From: Gammaproteobacteria bacterium
GTDB taxonomy: Bacteria; Pseudomonadota; Gammaproteobacteria; HK1
Assembly (NCBI GenBank): GCA_022822245.1
Contig: JAJECB010000483.1
Location: forward strand, 1-12,829
Reading direction: 5' to 3'
Length of the DNA stretch: 12,829 nucleotides
Under the pieces are notes generated by a model, which ran no database searches, was not told the origin of the DNA, and was given only the letters and a program-made list of their open reading frames with translations. Of this stretch, positions 1-6,999 are shown one piece after another; positions within the stretch are counted from its first letter, which is position 1; every line of letters begins with the position of its first letter. The translations under genes and the position numbers were made by a program.

Positions 1-46
1 GTTCACGGCTTCGTTCCGGGCGCAGGGCCCCGGGGCGCGGCGCCGC
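1..46. other. Left-edge sequence downstream of the amidase gene
   Basis: This short stretch follows the amidase stop codon on the minus strand. It holds a perfect 10-base GC palindrome at 27-36, with no T tract after it on either strand, so I do not call a terminator. A GTG at 6-4 on the minus strand could in principle start another gene running off the window, but only two codons are visible and this cannot be judged. Confidence 0.4.
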
Positions 47-1369
47 TCACGCGAGCGTCTCCATGAGCCAGCCGGCGAGGCCCGCGAGACGGTCGTCCGC
101 CCCCTCGAAGCCGATGAGCTGAAGGCCCACCGGAAGCCCGCCCACCGTCATCAGCGGCAGGCTGAAGCTCGGCAGCCCGAGCCAGGACCAGTAGTTGAGG
201 AACGTCCGCGATCCCGTGTGGTCGAGTCCGACCGGCGCGGGGCCGGAGGAGGCGAAGGTGATGAAGCCGTCGGCGGTCGCCCGGAAGCGGTCGACTTCGG
301 CCCGGGCCCGGTCGCGTATCCGCAACGCCTCTTCGTAGTCGGCCGGGGTCAACGTCCGGGCGCGGCGCACGTAATCGTGCACGATGTCGCCGACCTCCGG
401 GCCGTGGTGGTCGACGTATTCCTCGAACGGCCAGCGCATCTCCCAGGCCATGATGTCGAGCCGGCTGCCGACGCCCGCATCCAGGGTCGATTCCAGTTGC
501 GCGACACGGCGGTCGTCGCGAGTGTCCACCCGGATGCCGGCCGCCCGGAGCCGTTCCACGAGCTCGTCGAATGCCGCGATGGCCTCGGCGTCGAGCTCCG
601 CCCAGCCCGCGGTATGGAGGTGCACAAGCCGTGACGGGACCGTGGCCGGGGGCAGCGCGTGGCCGGATCCGGGCAGGCGGCGGACCCCCGGGGTATTCGC
701 CTCCCGGTCGATCTGGCGCGCGATGTTCCAGACATCGTCCAGGTTCGAACCCAGGATCCCGACATGATCGAGGGTGGGGCCCACGGTGTGGACGCCGGCC
801 ATGGAGAACGTCCCGACGGTGGGTTTGTACCCGACGATTCCGCAGTAGGACGCGGGCCGGATCGTGGAGCCGCCGGCCTGGGAGCCGAGCGCGACCGGGA
901 CCATGCCGGCGGCGACCGCCGCGGCCGAGCCGCTCGATGAACCTCCGGGAGTCCGGAGCGGGTCGAGCGGGTGGACGGTGGGGCCGGAGCGCCCGGCCGC
1001 GAACTCGGTGGTCACCGTCTTTCCGAGGAGAATGGCTCCGCCCCGGCGGAGCGCGCGCACGCACGCGGCGTCGCGCCCCGACTGCCAGCCCTCGAAGATG
1101 GGGCTGTTCATCTGGGTCGGCAGGTCCGCCGTCTCGATGATGTCCTTGACCCCGAACGGGCAGCCGTCGACCGGGGACCGCGGCCGTCCTTCGCGCCAGC
1201 GGGCCGCAGACGCGTCCGCGGCGGAACGCGCCCCCGCGGTGTCGAGGGTCACGAATGCCTTCACCGTGGATTCGCGGGCCTCGATCGCGTCGATGCAATC
1301 CTCGAGAAAGGCACGGGGCGAATCGCTCCCGTCCCGAAACGCGGTTGTGCGGTCGCGGTATCGCATCAC
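47..1369 (-). CDS. Amidase-signature family hydrolase (GatA/AtzF-like)
   Basis: A 440-residue cytoplasmic amidase of the amidase-signature family, which hydrolyses carboxamides with a Ser-cisSer-Lys triad. All three elements are visible: Lys75 in PFGVKDI, the cis-serine in GGSSSGS (about residues 142-148), and the nucleophile Ser168 in GSQAGGSTIRPA. The length is near the usual family size, and no signal peptide is seen. The gene begins with GTG (1369-1367) directly followed by ATG (1366-1364); either could be the start, and no strong ribosome binding site separates them. It lies 25 bases after dctM on the same strand, so it is probably the last gene of the TRAP operon and acts on the imported compound or a derivative. 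Gln164 stands where many members have Asp, a variation also known in the family. It is not GatA of the tRNA amidotransferase, because gatB and gatC are not adjacent. The substrate cannot be read from the sequence; allophanate, N-carbamoyl or simple amide substrates are possible. Confidence 0.9.
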   Translation of the reverse strand: MMRYRDRTTAFRDGSDSPRAFLEDCIDAIEARESTVKAFVTLDTAGARSAADASAARWREGRPRSPVDGCPFGVKDIIETADLPTQMNSPIFEGWQSGRDAACVRALRRGGAILLGKTVTTEFAAGRSGPTVHPLDPLRTPGGSSSGSAAAVAAGMVPVALGSQAGGSTIRPASYCGIVGYKPTVGTFSMAGVHTVGPTLDHVGILGSNLDDVWNIARQIDREANTPGVRRLPGSGHALPPATVPSRLVHLHTAGWAELDAEAIAAFDELVERLRAAGIRVDTRDDRRVAQLESTLDAGVGSRLDIMAWEMRWPFEEYVDHHGPEVGDIVHDYVRRARTLTPADYEEALRIRDRARAEVDRFRATADGFITFASSGPAPVGLDHTGSRTFLNYWSWLGLPSFSLPLMTVGGLPVGLQLIGFEGADDRLAGLAGWLMETLA

Positions 1370-1394
1370 GGAGTGCCCCGCGGCCGGGCGACCG

Positions 1395-2666
1395 CTAGCC
1401 CACCAGCGCCGACGGCAGCCACAACGAGAGCGCCGGCACGTAGGTGACGAGCTGCAGGACCAGGAAGATGCAGAGGATGAACCACTTGTTGTAGACCATG
1501 ATCTCGCCGAGGCGGCTGCCGCTCACCGCCGAGGCGGCGAACAGCACCGAGGCGACGGGCGGGGTCTGCTGGCCGATGGAGAAGTTGAGGGCCATGACGA
1601 TTCCGAAGTGGATGGGGTCGTAGCCGAGCTCCGTCACCAGCGGCAGCGCGAGCGGGACGACGAGGATCAGCCCGGCGACCCCGTGCAGGAACATCCCGAG
1701 GAAGATCAGCATGATGTTGATGAGGAACATCAACACGTAGCGGTTGTCGGAGATCTGCATCACCTGCGCCGCGATCTGTTGGGGGATGCCTTCGTTCGTG
1801 AGGTACCACCCGAGGACCGCCGAGGTGGACACCATGAGGAGCACGATGCTCGTGCGCTTGGCCGCCACGAGGATGATGGACGGCATGTCGCGGAGGGTGA
1901 TCCTCCGGGTGATGAAGAGGCCGATGAGAAGCGCTGCGGCCACCGCCACCGCCGCCGCCTCGGTCGGGGTGAAGACGCCGCCGAGGATGCCCCCGAGGAT
2001 GATGACGGGGAGGGCCAGGGCCCAGATCGCCCGGCGGAACGCCCGCAGCAGGCGCAGGAACTGGAAGCGGCTGTCGGCCGGCCACCCGTTGCGGAGGGCG
2101 AAGACGTAGGTGAACCCCATCAGGAAGCCGCCCATGATGATCCCCGGCACGAGGCCGGCGATGAACAGCTTGATCACCGACTCCTCGGCGAGGGCGCCGT
2201 AGATGATGAGCGGAATGCTGGGCGGAATGATGATGGCGATGGAGGCGGAGGCCGAGGTGATGGCCGCCGCGAAGGGCCGCGGATAGCCCTTCTTCTCCAT
2301 CTGGGGGATGAGGATCGTGCCGAGGGAGGCGACGTCGGCGACGGCCGAGCCGGAGATCTCGGCGAAGACCATGGAGGCGCCGATGTTGGCCATTCCGAGC
2401 CCGCCCCGAATCCAGCCGACGATGGCGTTCACGAGCTCGATGAGGTCCTCGGCGATGCCCGCCCGGTTCATGATCTCGCCCGCGATCATGAACATCGGCA
2501 TCGCGAGGAACACGAAGTTGGACAGCCCCGAGAACATCTGCGCGGAGACGATGTTGAACGGCACGACGCCGGTCGCGAGGAATCCGATCGCGGTGACCCC
2601 GAGGGCGACCGCGACCGGGACGCCGAGGATGATGAGGGTGACGAGAACCGCGAGGGTCGGGATCAC
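1395..2666 (-). CDS. dctM: TRAP transporter large permease subunit DctM
   Basis: A 423-residue inner-membrane protein of the TRAP transporter DctM family, the large subunit that carries solute inward coupled to the sodium gradient. It is hydrophobic throughout, with about a dozen membrane segments. Family motifs are visible: IIIPPSIPLIIYG (about 145-157), VFTPTEAAAVAV (about 231-242) and GQQTPPVASVLF (about 365-376). I chose the GTG at 2666-2664, because it overlaps the dctQ stop codon in a GTGA arrangement and has GGGGA about nine bases upstream. The reading frame stays open far upstream, but that part is antisense-free shadow of dctQ and has no membrane character. The 423-residue length is typical of DctM. 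Translation is probably coupled to dctQ. The substrate of the transporter is set by the binding protein, not by this subunit. Confidence 0.95.
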   Translation of the reverse strand: MIPTLAVLVTLIILGVPVAVALGVTAIGFLATGVVPFNIVSAQMFSGLSNFVFLAMPMFMIAGEIMNRAGIAEDLIELVNAIVGWIRGGLGMANIGASMVFAEISGSAVADVASLGTILIPQMEKKGYPRPFAAAITSASASIAIIIPPSIPLIIYGALAEESVIKLFIAGLVPGIIMGGFLMGFTYVFALRNGWPADSRFQFLRLLRAFRRAIWALALPVIILGGILGGVFTPTEAAAVAVAAALLIGLFITRRITLRDMPSIILVAAKRTSIVLLMVSTSAVLGWYLTNEGIPQQIAAQVMQISDNRYVLMFLINIMLIFLGMFLHGVAGLILVVPLALPLVTELGYDPIHFGIVMALNFSIGQQTPPVASVLFAASAVSGSRLGEIMVYNKWFILCIFLVLQLVTYVPALSLWLPSALVG

Positions 2667-3187
2667 TCGAGCGATTCCCCGCGCTCCGGCAGGTCGCCCC
2701 GCCGCAGGATCTTGACGACGTTGTTGAGGCAGACGAGCAGCACCGCCGCCGAGCCGACCGGCAGCACCCACGTGAACCACGCGCGCGAGAACGGCATGCT
2801 GGCAAGCTGCGAACCCATCTCGATGATGGTGTTGAAGATTCCGTACCACCCGGCGATGCCGAACAGGAGCGCGGTGCACGCGTTCACCCCGATGCCGAGC
2901 AGGACCCGAAACGGGCGCGGAACGGATTCGATGACGAGGGTGACGGAGATGTGGAAGTTCTGGTGAAAGCCGATGGGGGCGACGGCCAGCATCAGCCAGA
3001 CGATGAGCATGCCCGAGCTCTCGTCCACCCAGATGAGGCTGCTGTTGAGCACGTAGCGAAAGAAGACGCCGGCAATGAGCGCGATGGCCAGCCACATGCC
3101 GACACAGATCGATATGACCTCGCAGGCTCGGATCATGCGCTCGACCGAGCGGTCGAGAGCGCGCTCGAGCACGGTCACCTCGGACAC
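2663..3187 (-). CDS. dctQ: TRAP transporter small permease subunit DctQ
   Basis: A 174-residue inner-membrane protein of the DctQ family, the small subunit that pairs with DctM in TRAP transporters. Four hydrophobic segments are seen (about residues 22-45, 57-74, 93-115 and 136-157). The family pattern of an FRY arginine (Arg44) followed by WVDE (53-56) at the start of the second segment is present. The start is a GTG at 3187-3185 with AAGGTG eight bases before it, a moderate ribosome binding site. Its TGA stop overlaps the dctM GTG start by four bases. It is separated from dctP by 72 bases that contain two inverted repeats, whereas its junction with dctM has no gap. Length and topology are ordinary for the family. 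Confidence 0.95.
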   Translation of the reverse strand: MSEVTVLERALDRSVERMIRACEVISICVGMWLAIALIAGVFFRYVLNSSLIWVDESSGMLIVWLMLAVAPIGFHQNFHISVTLVIESVPRPFRVLLGIGVNACTALLFGIAGWYGIFNTIIEMGSQLASMPFSRAWFTWVLPVGSAAVLLVCLNNVVKILRRGDLPERGESLE

Positions 3188-3204
3188 GCGGCCGGCACCT
3201 TGTC

Positions 3205-3258
3205 GAGGGCGGGCCGCGGACCCGCCCTCAGCATCTCACCGCCGTGCCCTTTCGGCGG
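3205..3258 (-). promoter_or_regulatory. Intercistronic inverted repeats between dctP and dctQ
   Basis: Two inverted repeats lie in the 72-base gap. The stronger has perfect 9-base arms, 3205-3213 and 3221-3229, with a 7-base loop and only G/C pairs except one. The weaker has 6-base arms at 3239-3244 and 3253-3258, just after the dctP stop. Neither is followed by a T tract on the minus strand, so they do not look like full intrinsic terminators. In binding-protein-dependent transport operons such stems often protect or attenuate the upstream mRNA so that more binding protein than permease is made. That role here is inference. Confidence 0.55.
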
Positions 3259-3259
3259 G

Positions 3260-4234
3260 TTATTGGGCGGCAGCCAGGACCTTGGCCCAGAGGTCCTTCC
3301 CGACCTTCTTCTCGATCTCCGCGTAGAGGGGCTTCGCCGCCTCGCGAAACGCCGCGGCGTCGATGTCGTTGAACGTCGAGTGCCCTTCCATCGCGGCGCG
3401 GAGCTTGGACTCGTTGGCAGCGCTCTGTTCATGGGAGAACGCCATGGCCACCTCGCTCGCCTCCATGATCGCGGTCTGCACGTCGCTCGGCCAGGAATCC
3501 CAGTGGAGCTTGCTGATCATGAGCACGGTCGGGGTGAAGACGTGGTTGGAGAGCGAGATGTACTTCTGAACTTCGTAGAACTTGCCGCTGTTGATGGAGG
3601 AGAGCGGGTTCTCCTGGCCGTCGATCACGCCCTGGCGAAGCGCCACGTAGACCTCGGTGAACGACATCGGCGTCGGGTTCGCACCGAAGTGCTTGAAGAT
3701 GGTGATGCGGAACGGGTTGTCCGGGGTGCGCAGCTTCACTCCCTCGAGGTCGGCCGGCTTCACGATGGGACGCACGTTGTTGCTGATCTGGCGGAACCCG
3801 AGTTCCCCGATACCGGTGATGATGACGCCCTTCTCGAGCGCCGCGGCCTTGATGTCGTCCTGCACGGCAGCAATGATTCGCTTCACCTGCTCTCGGCTGC
3901 TGAACATGAACGGCGCGTCGAACAGGGTGTATTCGGGGATGATTGAAGCGGGCGATGATGCCTGCATGGTCATCATGTGGGTGCCGGTCTGAATGCCCGC
4001 GAGAACCACCGGGTCCTTGCCGAGCTGGGCACCCAGGAAGACTTCGTAATTCACTTTGCCCGGGGCGCGCTTGTCGGTCTCGGCCTGCAGCACCTCGAGC
4101 ACCTTGATCCAGGCGTGCTTGGTGGAGACGGTGGTGGCGACCTTGATGTTGATGTCGGCCGCGCCCGAGATACCCGGAGCGAACATCAATGCGGCAATCG
4201 TCAGGCCGCTCAGCGTGTGGATGAATCGCTTCAT
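3260..4234 (-). CDS. dctP: TRAP transporter periplasmic solute-binding protein DctP
   Basis: A 324-residue extracytoplasmic solute receptor of the DctP family, which binds the substrate in the periplasm and delivers it to DctQM. The N-terminus is a clear signal peptide: MKR, a hydrophobic stretch to about residue 20, and a likely cleavage after Ala25 or Ala26 (SGAAD). The family core follows: KLRTP with the conserved ligand-carboxylate-binding arginine Arg169, then GANPTPMSFTEVYVALRQG and the DGQENP motif (205-210). The ATG at 4234-4232 is chosen over an in-frame start 15 codons upstream because it has AAGGAG seven bases before it and opens directly into the signal peptide. The conserved arginine suggests a carboxylate-bearing ligand, but not which one. 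It is the first gene of the dctPQM-amidase operon and diverges from the aminotransferase gene. Confidence 0.95.
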   Translation of the reverse strand: MKRFIHTLSGLTIAALMFAPGISGAADINIKVATTVSTKHAWIKVLEVLQAETDKRAPGKVNYEVFLGAQLGKDPVVLAGIQTGTHMMTMQASSPASIIPEYTLFDAPFMFSSREQVKRIIAAVQDDIKAAALEKGVIITGIGELGFRQISNNVRPIVKPADLEGVKLRTPDNPFRITIFKHFGANPTPMSFTEVYVALRQGVIDGQENPLSSINSGKFYEVQKYISLSNHVFTPTVLMISKLHWDSWPSDVQTAIMEASEVAMAFSHEQSAANESKLRAAMEGHSTFNDIDAAAFREAAKPLYAEIEKKVGKDLWAKVLAAAQ

Positions 4235-4397
4235 GACATGTCTCCTTGGCAGGGTTCGAATTGTGGCGCGAGTCCGCATTATGGCAGCTAATCAGCCGCC
4301 GGGGATTCCGGACCGGATCGTCGGGACGTTCCGTCGATTCGTGGAAGACGTGTCCCGGGCGAGGTATGTTGGGAGTGGTTCGAAGAGAGTTGGGGAC
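4235..4397. promoter_or_regulatory. Divergent promoter region between dctP and the aminotransferase
   Basis: This 163-base region separates two divergently read genes and must hold the promoters of both, unless transcription comes from further away. For dctP, a -10-like CATAAT lies on the minus strand at 4283-4278, giving a leader of roughly 37 bases; I see no good -35 at the right distance. For the aminotransferase, TATGTT at 4365-4370 could be a -10, with TGGAAG at 4342-4347 a poor -35 match 17 bases upstream. The palindrome GACATGTC (4235-4242) is the only obvious operator-like repeat and may be chance. The promoter boxes are weak guesses; the shared divergent layout is plain. It suggests joint control by a regulator not encoded in this window. 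Confidence 0.4.
4242..4247 (-). promoter_or_regulatory. Ribosome binding site that fixes the dctP start
   Basis: The minus strand reads AAGGAG here, seven bases before the ATG at 4234. It settles the start in favour of the signal-peptide methionine rather than the upstream in-frame codon. The 8-base palindrome GACATGTC (4235-4242) lies between it and the start codon and overlaps its last base. Confidence 0.85.
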
Positions 4398-5747
4398 ATG
4401 GCAGAGCTCAAGATTCCGGTCTCGGAGTCGGTTCGATTGCACGCGCATGCGAAGAACTTCCTCCCTGGCGGAGTGACCGGGGCCGGTCGCGACACGAAGC
4501 CGCATTCGATCTACTTCCGTTCGGGGCGGGGAGCGACCCTCACGGACGTCGACGGCAACCGGTACCTGGAGTACCACGGCGGATTCGGGTCCGCGGTCCT
4601 TGGCTACGCGCATCCCGAGGTCACTGCGGCGGTGGCCAGGGCGACAGAAGAGTGGGGGACGTTCGTGGGGGTGCCCCACAAGCACGAGGTCGGGCTCGCG
4701 GAGCGGTTGACGGAGATCATCCCCTGCGCGGAGATGGCGGCGTTGTGCGGCGGCGGCGGATCCGATGCCCTGTACCACAGCGTACGCATCGCCCGGGCGG
4801 CCACCGGACGCGAGAAGGTCATAAAGGTCGAGGCCGGGTACCACGGCTGGCACGACGATCTCGCGGTAAGCACGGCGGCGCCGCAACCGACCACCAACTT
4901 CCAGCGCCTGCCGCAGCCGAAACCGATCTCCGCCGGCAGCCTTCAGAGCACCACGGATGCGGTGGTGGTCGTGAGCATCAACGATCTCGATGCCATCGCC
5001 GAGGCGTTCGACCAGCACGATGGCGATATCGCCGCCCTGGTGGTCGAGCCGGCGCTCCACAGCGCCGGCTGCGTGATCCTGGACCAGTCATATCTGGAGG
5101 GAGCCCGCGCACTCTGCGACCGGCATGGCGCGGTCCTGGTTTTCGACGAGATCATGTGCGGGTTCCGCCATGACATTCGCGGAGTGGGGGCGATGTACGG
5201 CGTGAAGGCCGATCTCGCCGCGTTTGGCAAGGCCATCGCGAACGGGTACGTAATCGCGGCGCTGGTGGGCAGGCGGGACCTCATTTCTCTGCTGGCGCCC
5301 TCCGGTCCGGTCTTCTACTCCGGCACCTTCAACGGACACCCACTGAGCATCGCCGCGTCGATGACCACCCTTTCGATTCTCGAGCGCGATCGTGTGACGG
5401 AGCGGCTGGCGCGGATGACGAAGCGTCTCGGCGACGGCATCAACGAGGCCATCGAGGAGCTGGGCGTCAACGCGGTCTGCCAGTATTTCGGGTCCGTCTG
5501 GACCCTTTACTTTCATACCCGACAGGTGAAGAACTCGGCGGATCTCGGGCGTTCGAGCGGGCCCCGGAGCGAAGAGCTCAACGATGCGTTCCGCGCCTGG
5601 ATGCGCGAGCGAGGCGTATACATTCATCGCCGGCAGGTGCTGCGGGGGTTCGTGGGGGCCGCACACCAGGATTCGGACATCGATCGAACCGTGGAGCTCG
5701 CACGAAGCTTTCTCGAGGAGCACCGTCGCGCGCTGACCGCTTCGTAG
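4398..5747 (+). CDS. Class III PLP-dependent aminotransferase, GSA-aminomutase-like
   Basis: A 449-residue cytoplasmic PLP enzyme of aminotransferase class III, closest by motif to glutamate-1-semialdehyde aminomutases and related beta-amino acid transaminases. Visible elements are the cofactor-stacking GYHGWHDD (147-154), the DEIMCGFR motif whose Asp250 contacts the pyridine nitrogen, the Schiff-base lysine Lys278 in FGKAIANGY, and SGTFNGHP (308-315) with the phosphate-binding Thr310. The usual SGTEA-type loop reads GGGGSDA (118-124), a departure that may affect cofactor or substrate binding. The ATG at 4398 is the first start in frame next to conserved sequence; a purine-rich GAGAG lies upstream. 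No haem-synthesis gene is adjacent, so a catabolic role (removal or shift of an amino group on the product of HyuAB or amidase action) is more likely than HemL itself. It is the only plus-strand gene, divergent from dctP. Specific substrate unknown. Confidence 0.85.
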   Translation: MAELKIPVSESVRLHAHAKNFLPGGVTGAGRDTKPHSIYFRSGRGATLTDVDGNRYLEYHGGFGSAVLGYAHPEVTAAVARATEEWGTFVGVPHKHEVGLAERLTEIIPCAEMAALCGGGGSDALYHSVRIARAATGREKVIKVEAGYHGWHDDLAVSTAAPQPTTNFQRLPQPKPISAGSLQSTTDAVVVVSINDLDAIAEAFDQHDGDIAALVVEPALHSAGCVILDQSYLEGARALCDRHGAVLVFDEIMCGFRHDIRGVGAMYGVKADLAAFGKAIANGYVIAALVGRRDLISLLAPSGPVFYSGTFNGHPLSIAASMTTLSILERDRVTERLARMTKRLGDGINEAIEELGVNAVCQYFGSVWTLYFHTRQVKNSADLGRSSGPRSEELNDAFRAWMRERGVYIHRRQVLRGFVGAAHQDSDIDRTVELARSFLEEHRRALTAS

Positions 5748-5847
5748 CGGACGCCGCGAGCGTGCGGTCTCTCACCTGCGGCGAGAGAGCGAGTGCCGCC
5801 AACGTGCACCGTCCCCGTAGCCCGCGAGTCGCCCCGCAGGCGGCCGG
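5748..5847. other. Convergent intergenic gap, no clear terminator
   Basis: The aminotransferase gene and the M24 peptidase gene end towards each other across 100 bases. An imperfectly terminator-like inverted repeat has 6-base arms at 5768-5773 and 5783-5788 with a 9-base loop, but there is no T tract on either strand. Transcripts probably end here by Rho or run into each other. I see no gene in the gap. Confidence 0.4.
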
Positions 5848-6999
5848 CTACACGGGAACCACCAGCTCGCGCGGGCAGCCCTGCGTCCAGAACTCGACCC
5901 CGTCGTCCTTCACGTGGAACGTGTCTTCGGTGTGGAAGCGCACGCCGTCGTGGTAGTAGCTGTACTCGATGCACACGACGGTGCCCGGCTCGAGCACGGT
6001 CCGGTTCGGCCGGTTCATGCGCGGCTGCTCGTGGGCGACGAGCCCGATGCCGTGGCCGATGAACTCGCGCGGGAAGTTGTCGAGATGCCGGCTGATCTCG
6101 CGGTAGCCCCGTTCGAAGATCTCTCCGCCGGTGACCCCCGGGCGCAGCCAGTGCCCGAGCTCGACCTGGACGTCGTTCAGGTGCTGCCAGATGGTCTTCT
6201 GCCGGTTGGTCGCCCGGCCGATGAAATAGGAACGGACGAAGTCGGCGCCGTACCCCTTCACTTGCGCGCCCATGTCGACCTTGACGAAGTCTCCCTCCTC
6301 GAGCACGTGCCCGACGGGGAAAGGGCAATGCGCCGCGTAGGACACCGGTCCGGTGCCGACGTTGATGAACTCGATGGCGTCCGCTCCCTCCTCGAACATG
6401 CGCACGTTGGCCGCGGTGAAGAGGTCGCGATCGGTGTTGCCGGGCCGGATCGCGGCCCGAAAGCTCTCGTGGGCCTTGACCGTGATATCGGTCGCCCTCT
6501 TGAGAAGACTCACCTCGGCCGGCGTCTTGACCATGCGCACGAGGTCCATCTGCCGGCTGACGTCCACCACCTCGTTTGCGGCGAGCAGCTCGTCAAGCCC
6601 GCCCCGGATCGCCTTCGGGAGGTTGTCTCCCTCGGTCCCGACGACGAGATTCGTGACGTTGCGCTCGGCCAGTATGTCGCGGGCCGCGGAGAGGAAGTCG
6701 TCGTAGAAGTGAACGTCGAGATCGGTGAAGAACTCGGCCATCGCGTAGGCTCGCACGTCCTCGATCCAGGTGAAGTGCATGGCGAGGTGAAGGTCGACGG
6801 CGGGGACGATGAAGGCGGGCTTGCGTGCCTCGTCCAGGAAGTAGAAGACCACGAACGGGCGGTAGCTGAGATGGCCCCCGTTGTTGAGAAACCCGCTCAC
6901 GTAGGCGGAGTTCGCGAAGTTGGAGAGAACGACGAGGTCGATGCCCTCGCGCTCCATCATCGCCCGAAGGCGTGGCTCGTTGAAGATTTTCTCGGTCAC
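5848..6999 (-). CDS. M24 family metallopeptidase (Xaa-Pro dipeptidase-like)
   Basis: A 383-residue cytoplasmic enzyme with the two-part layout of the M24 family: a creatinase-type N-terminal domain (about 1-160) and a pita-bread catalytic domain (about 165-380). All five expected metal ligands are present: Asp242 (VDMGA), Asp253 (GADF), His316 (GHGIGL), Glu345 (CIEYSYY) and Glu358 (TEDTF). It should therefore be an active dinuclear metal hydrolase. Creatinase itself lacks this metal set, which argues against a creatine amidinohydrolase. Start: GTG at 6999-6997, with GGAGGAG six bases upstream and overlapping the hyuB TGA by four bases (GTGA). That overlap points to translational coupling with hyuB and a shared pathway. 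Family members cleave X-Pro bonds or act on ectoine-type and other small amides. Here it probably splits a peptide-like bond made by or feeding HyuAB; the substrate is not readable. Confidence 0.88.
   Translation of the reverse strand: MTEKIFNEPRLRAMMEREGIDLVVLSNFANSAYVSGFLNNGGHLSYRPFVVFYFLDEARKPAFIVPAVDLHLAMHFTWIEDVRAYAMAEFFTDLDVHFYDDFLSAARDILAERNVTNLVVGTEGDNLPKAIRGGLDELLAANEVVDVSRQMDLVRMVKTPAEVSLLKRATDITVKAHESFRAAIRPGNTDRDLFTAANVRMFEEGADAIEFINVGTGPVSYAAHCPFPVGHVLEEGDFVKVDMGAQVKGYGADFVRSYFIGRATNRQKTIWQHLNDVQVELGHWLRPGVTGGEIFERGYREISRHLDNFPREFIGHGIGLVAHEQPRMNRPNRTVLEPGTVVCIEYSYYHDGVRFHTEDTFHVKDDGVEFWTQGCPRELVVPV

Noticed and set aside
864..2966. Long plus-strand reading frame of about 700 codons across the amidase and dctM genes
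   Set aside because: It is antisense to well-recognised proteins. Its translation is full of His, Asp, Glu and Arg runs typical of the reverse strand of GC-rich genes, and it has no family features.
2667..3095. N-terminal extension that would make DctM 566 residues, perhaps a DctQ-DctM fusion
   Set aside because: The extension is out of frame with DctQ and is not hydrophobic. DctQ is intact in its own frame, and the GTG at 2666 gives the normal DctM length.
4253..4384. Repeat of GGTTCGAA near both divergent starts (4253-4260 and 4377-4384) as a possible operator pair
   Set aside because: The same 8-mer also occurs inside the amidase coding region at 742-749, and the flanks of the two copies do not match.
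4246..4476. Small plus-strand frame of 76 codons upstream of the aminotransferase
   Set aside because: Begins with a poor start, overlaps the conserved start of the aminotransferase in another frame, and its translation is Arg/Ser-rich with no features.
3429..5060. Minus-strand frame of about 543 codons across dctP and the aminotransferase
   Set aside because: It crosses two recognised genes in the wrong frame or strand and has no coherent protein features.
5848..6999. Creatinase (creatine amidinohydrolase), which with HyuAB would suggest creatinine breakdown
   Set aside because: Creatinase lacks the five-metal-ligand set that is complete here, and no creatininase or carbamoylsarcosine amidase is in the window.
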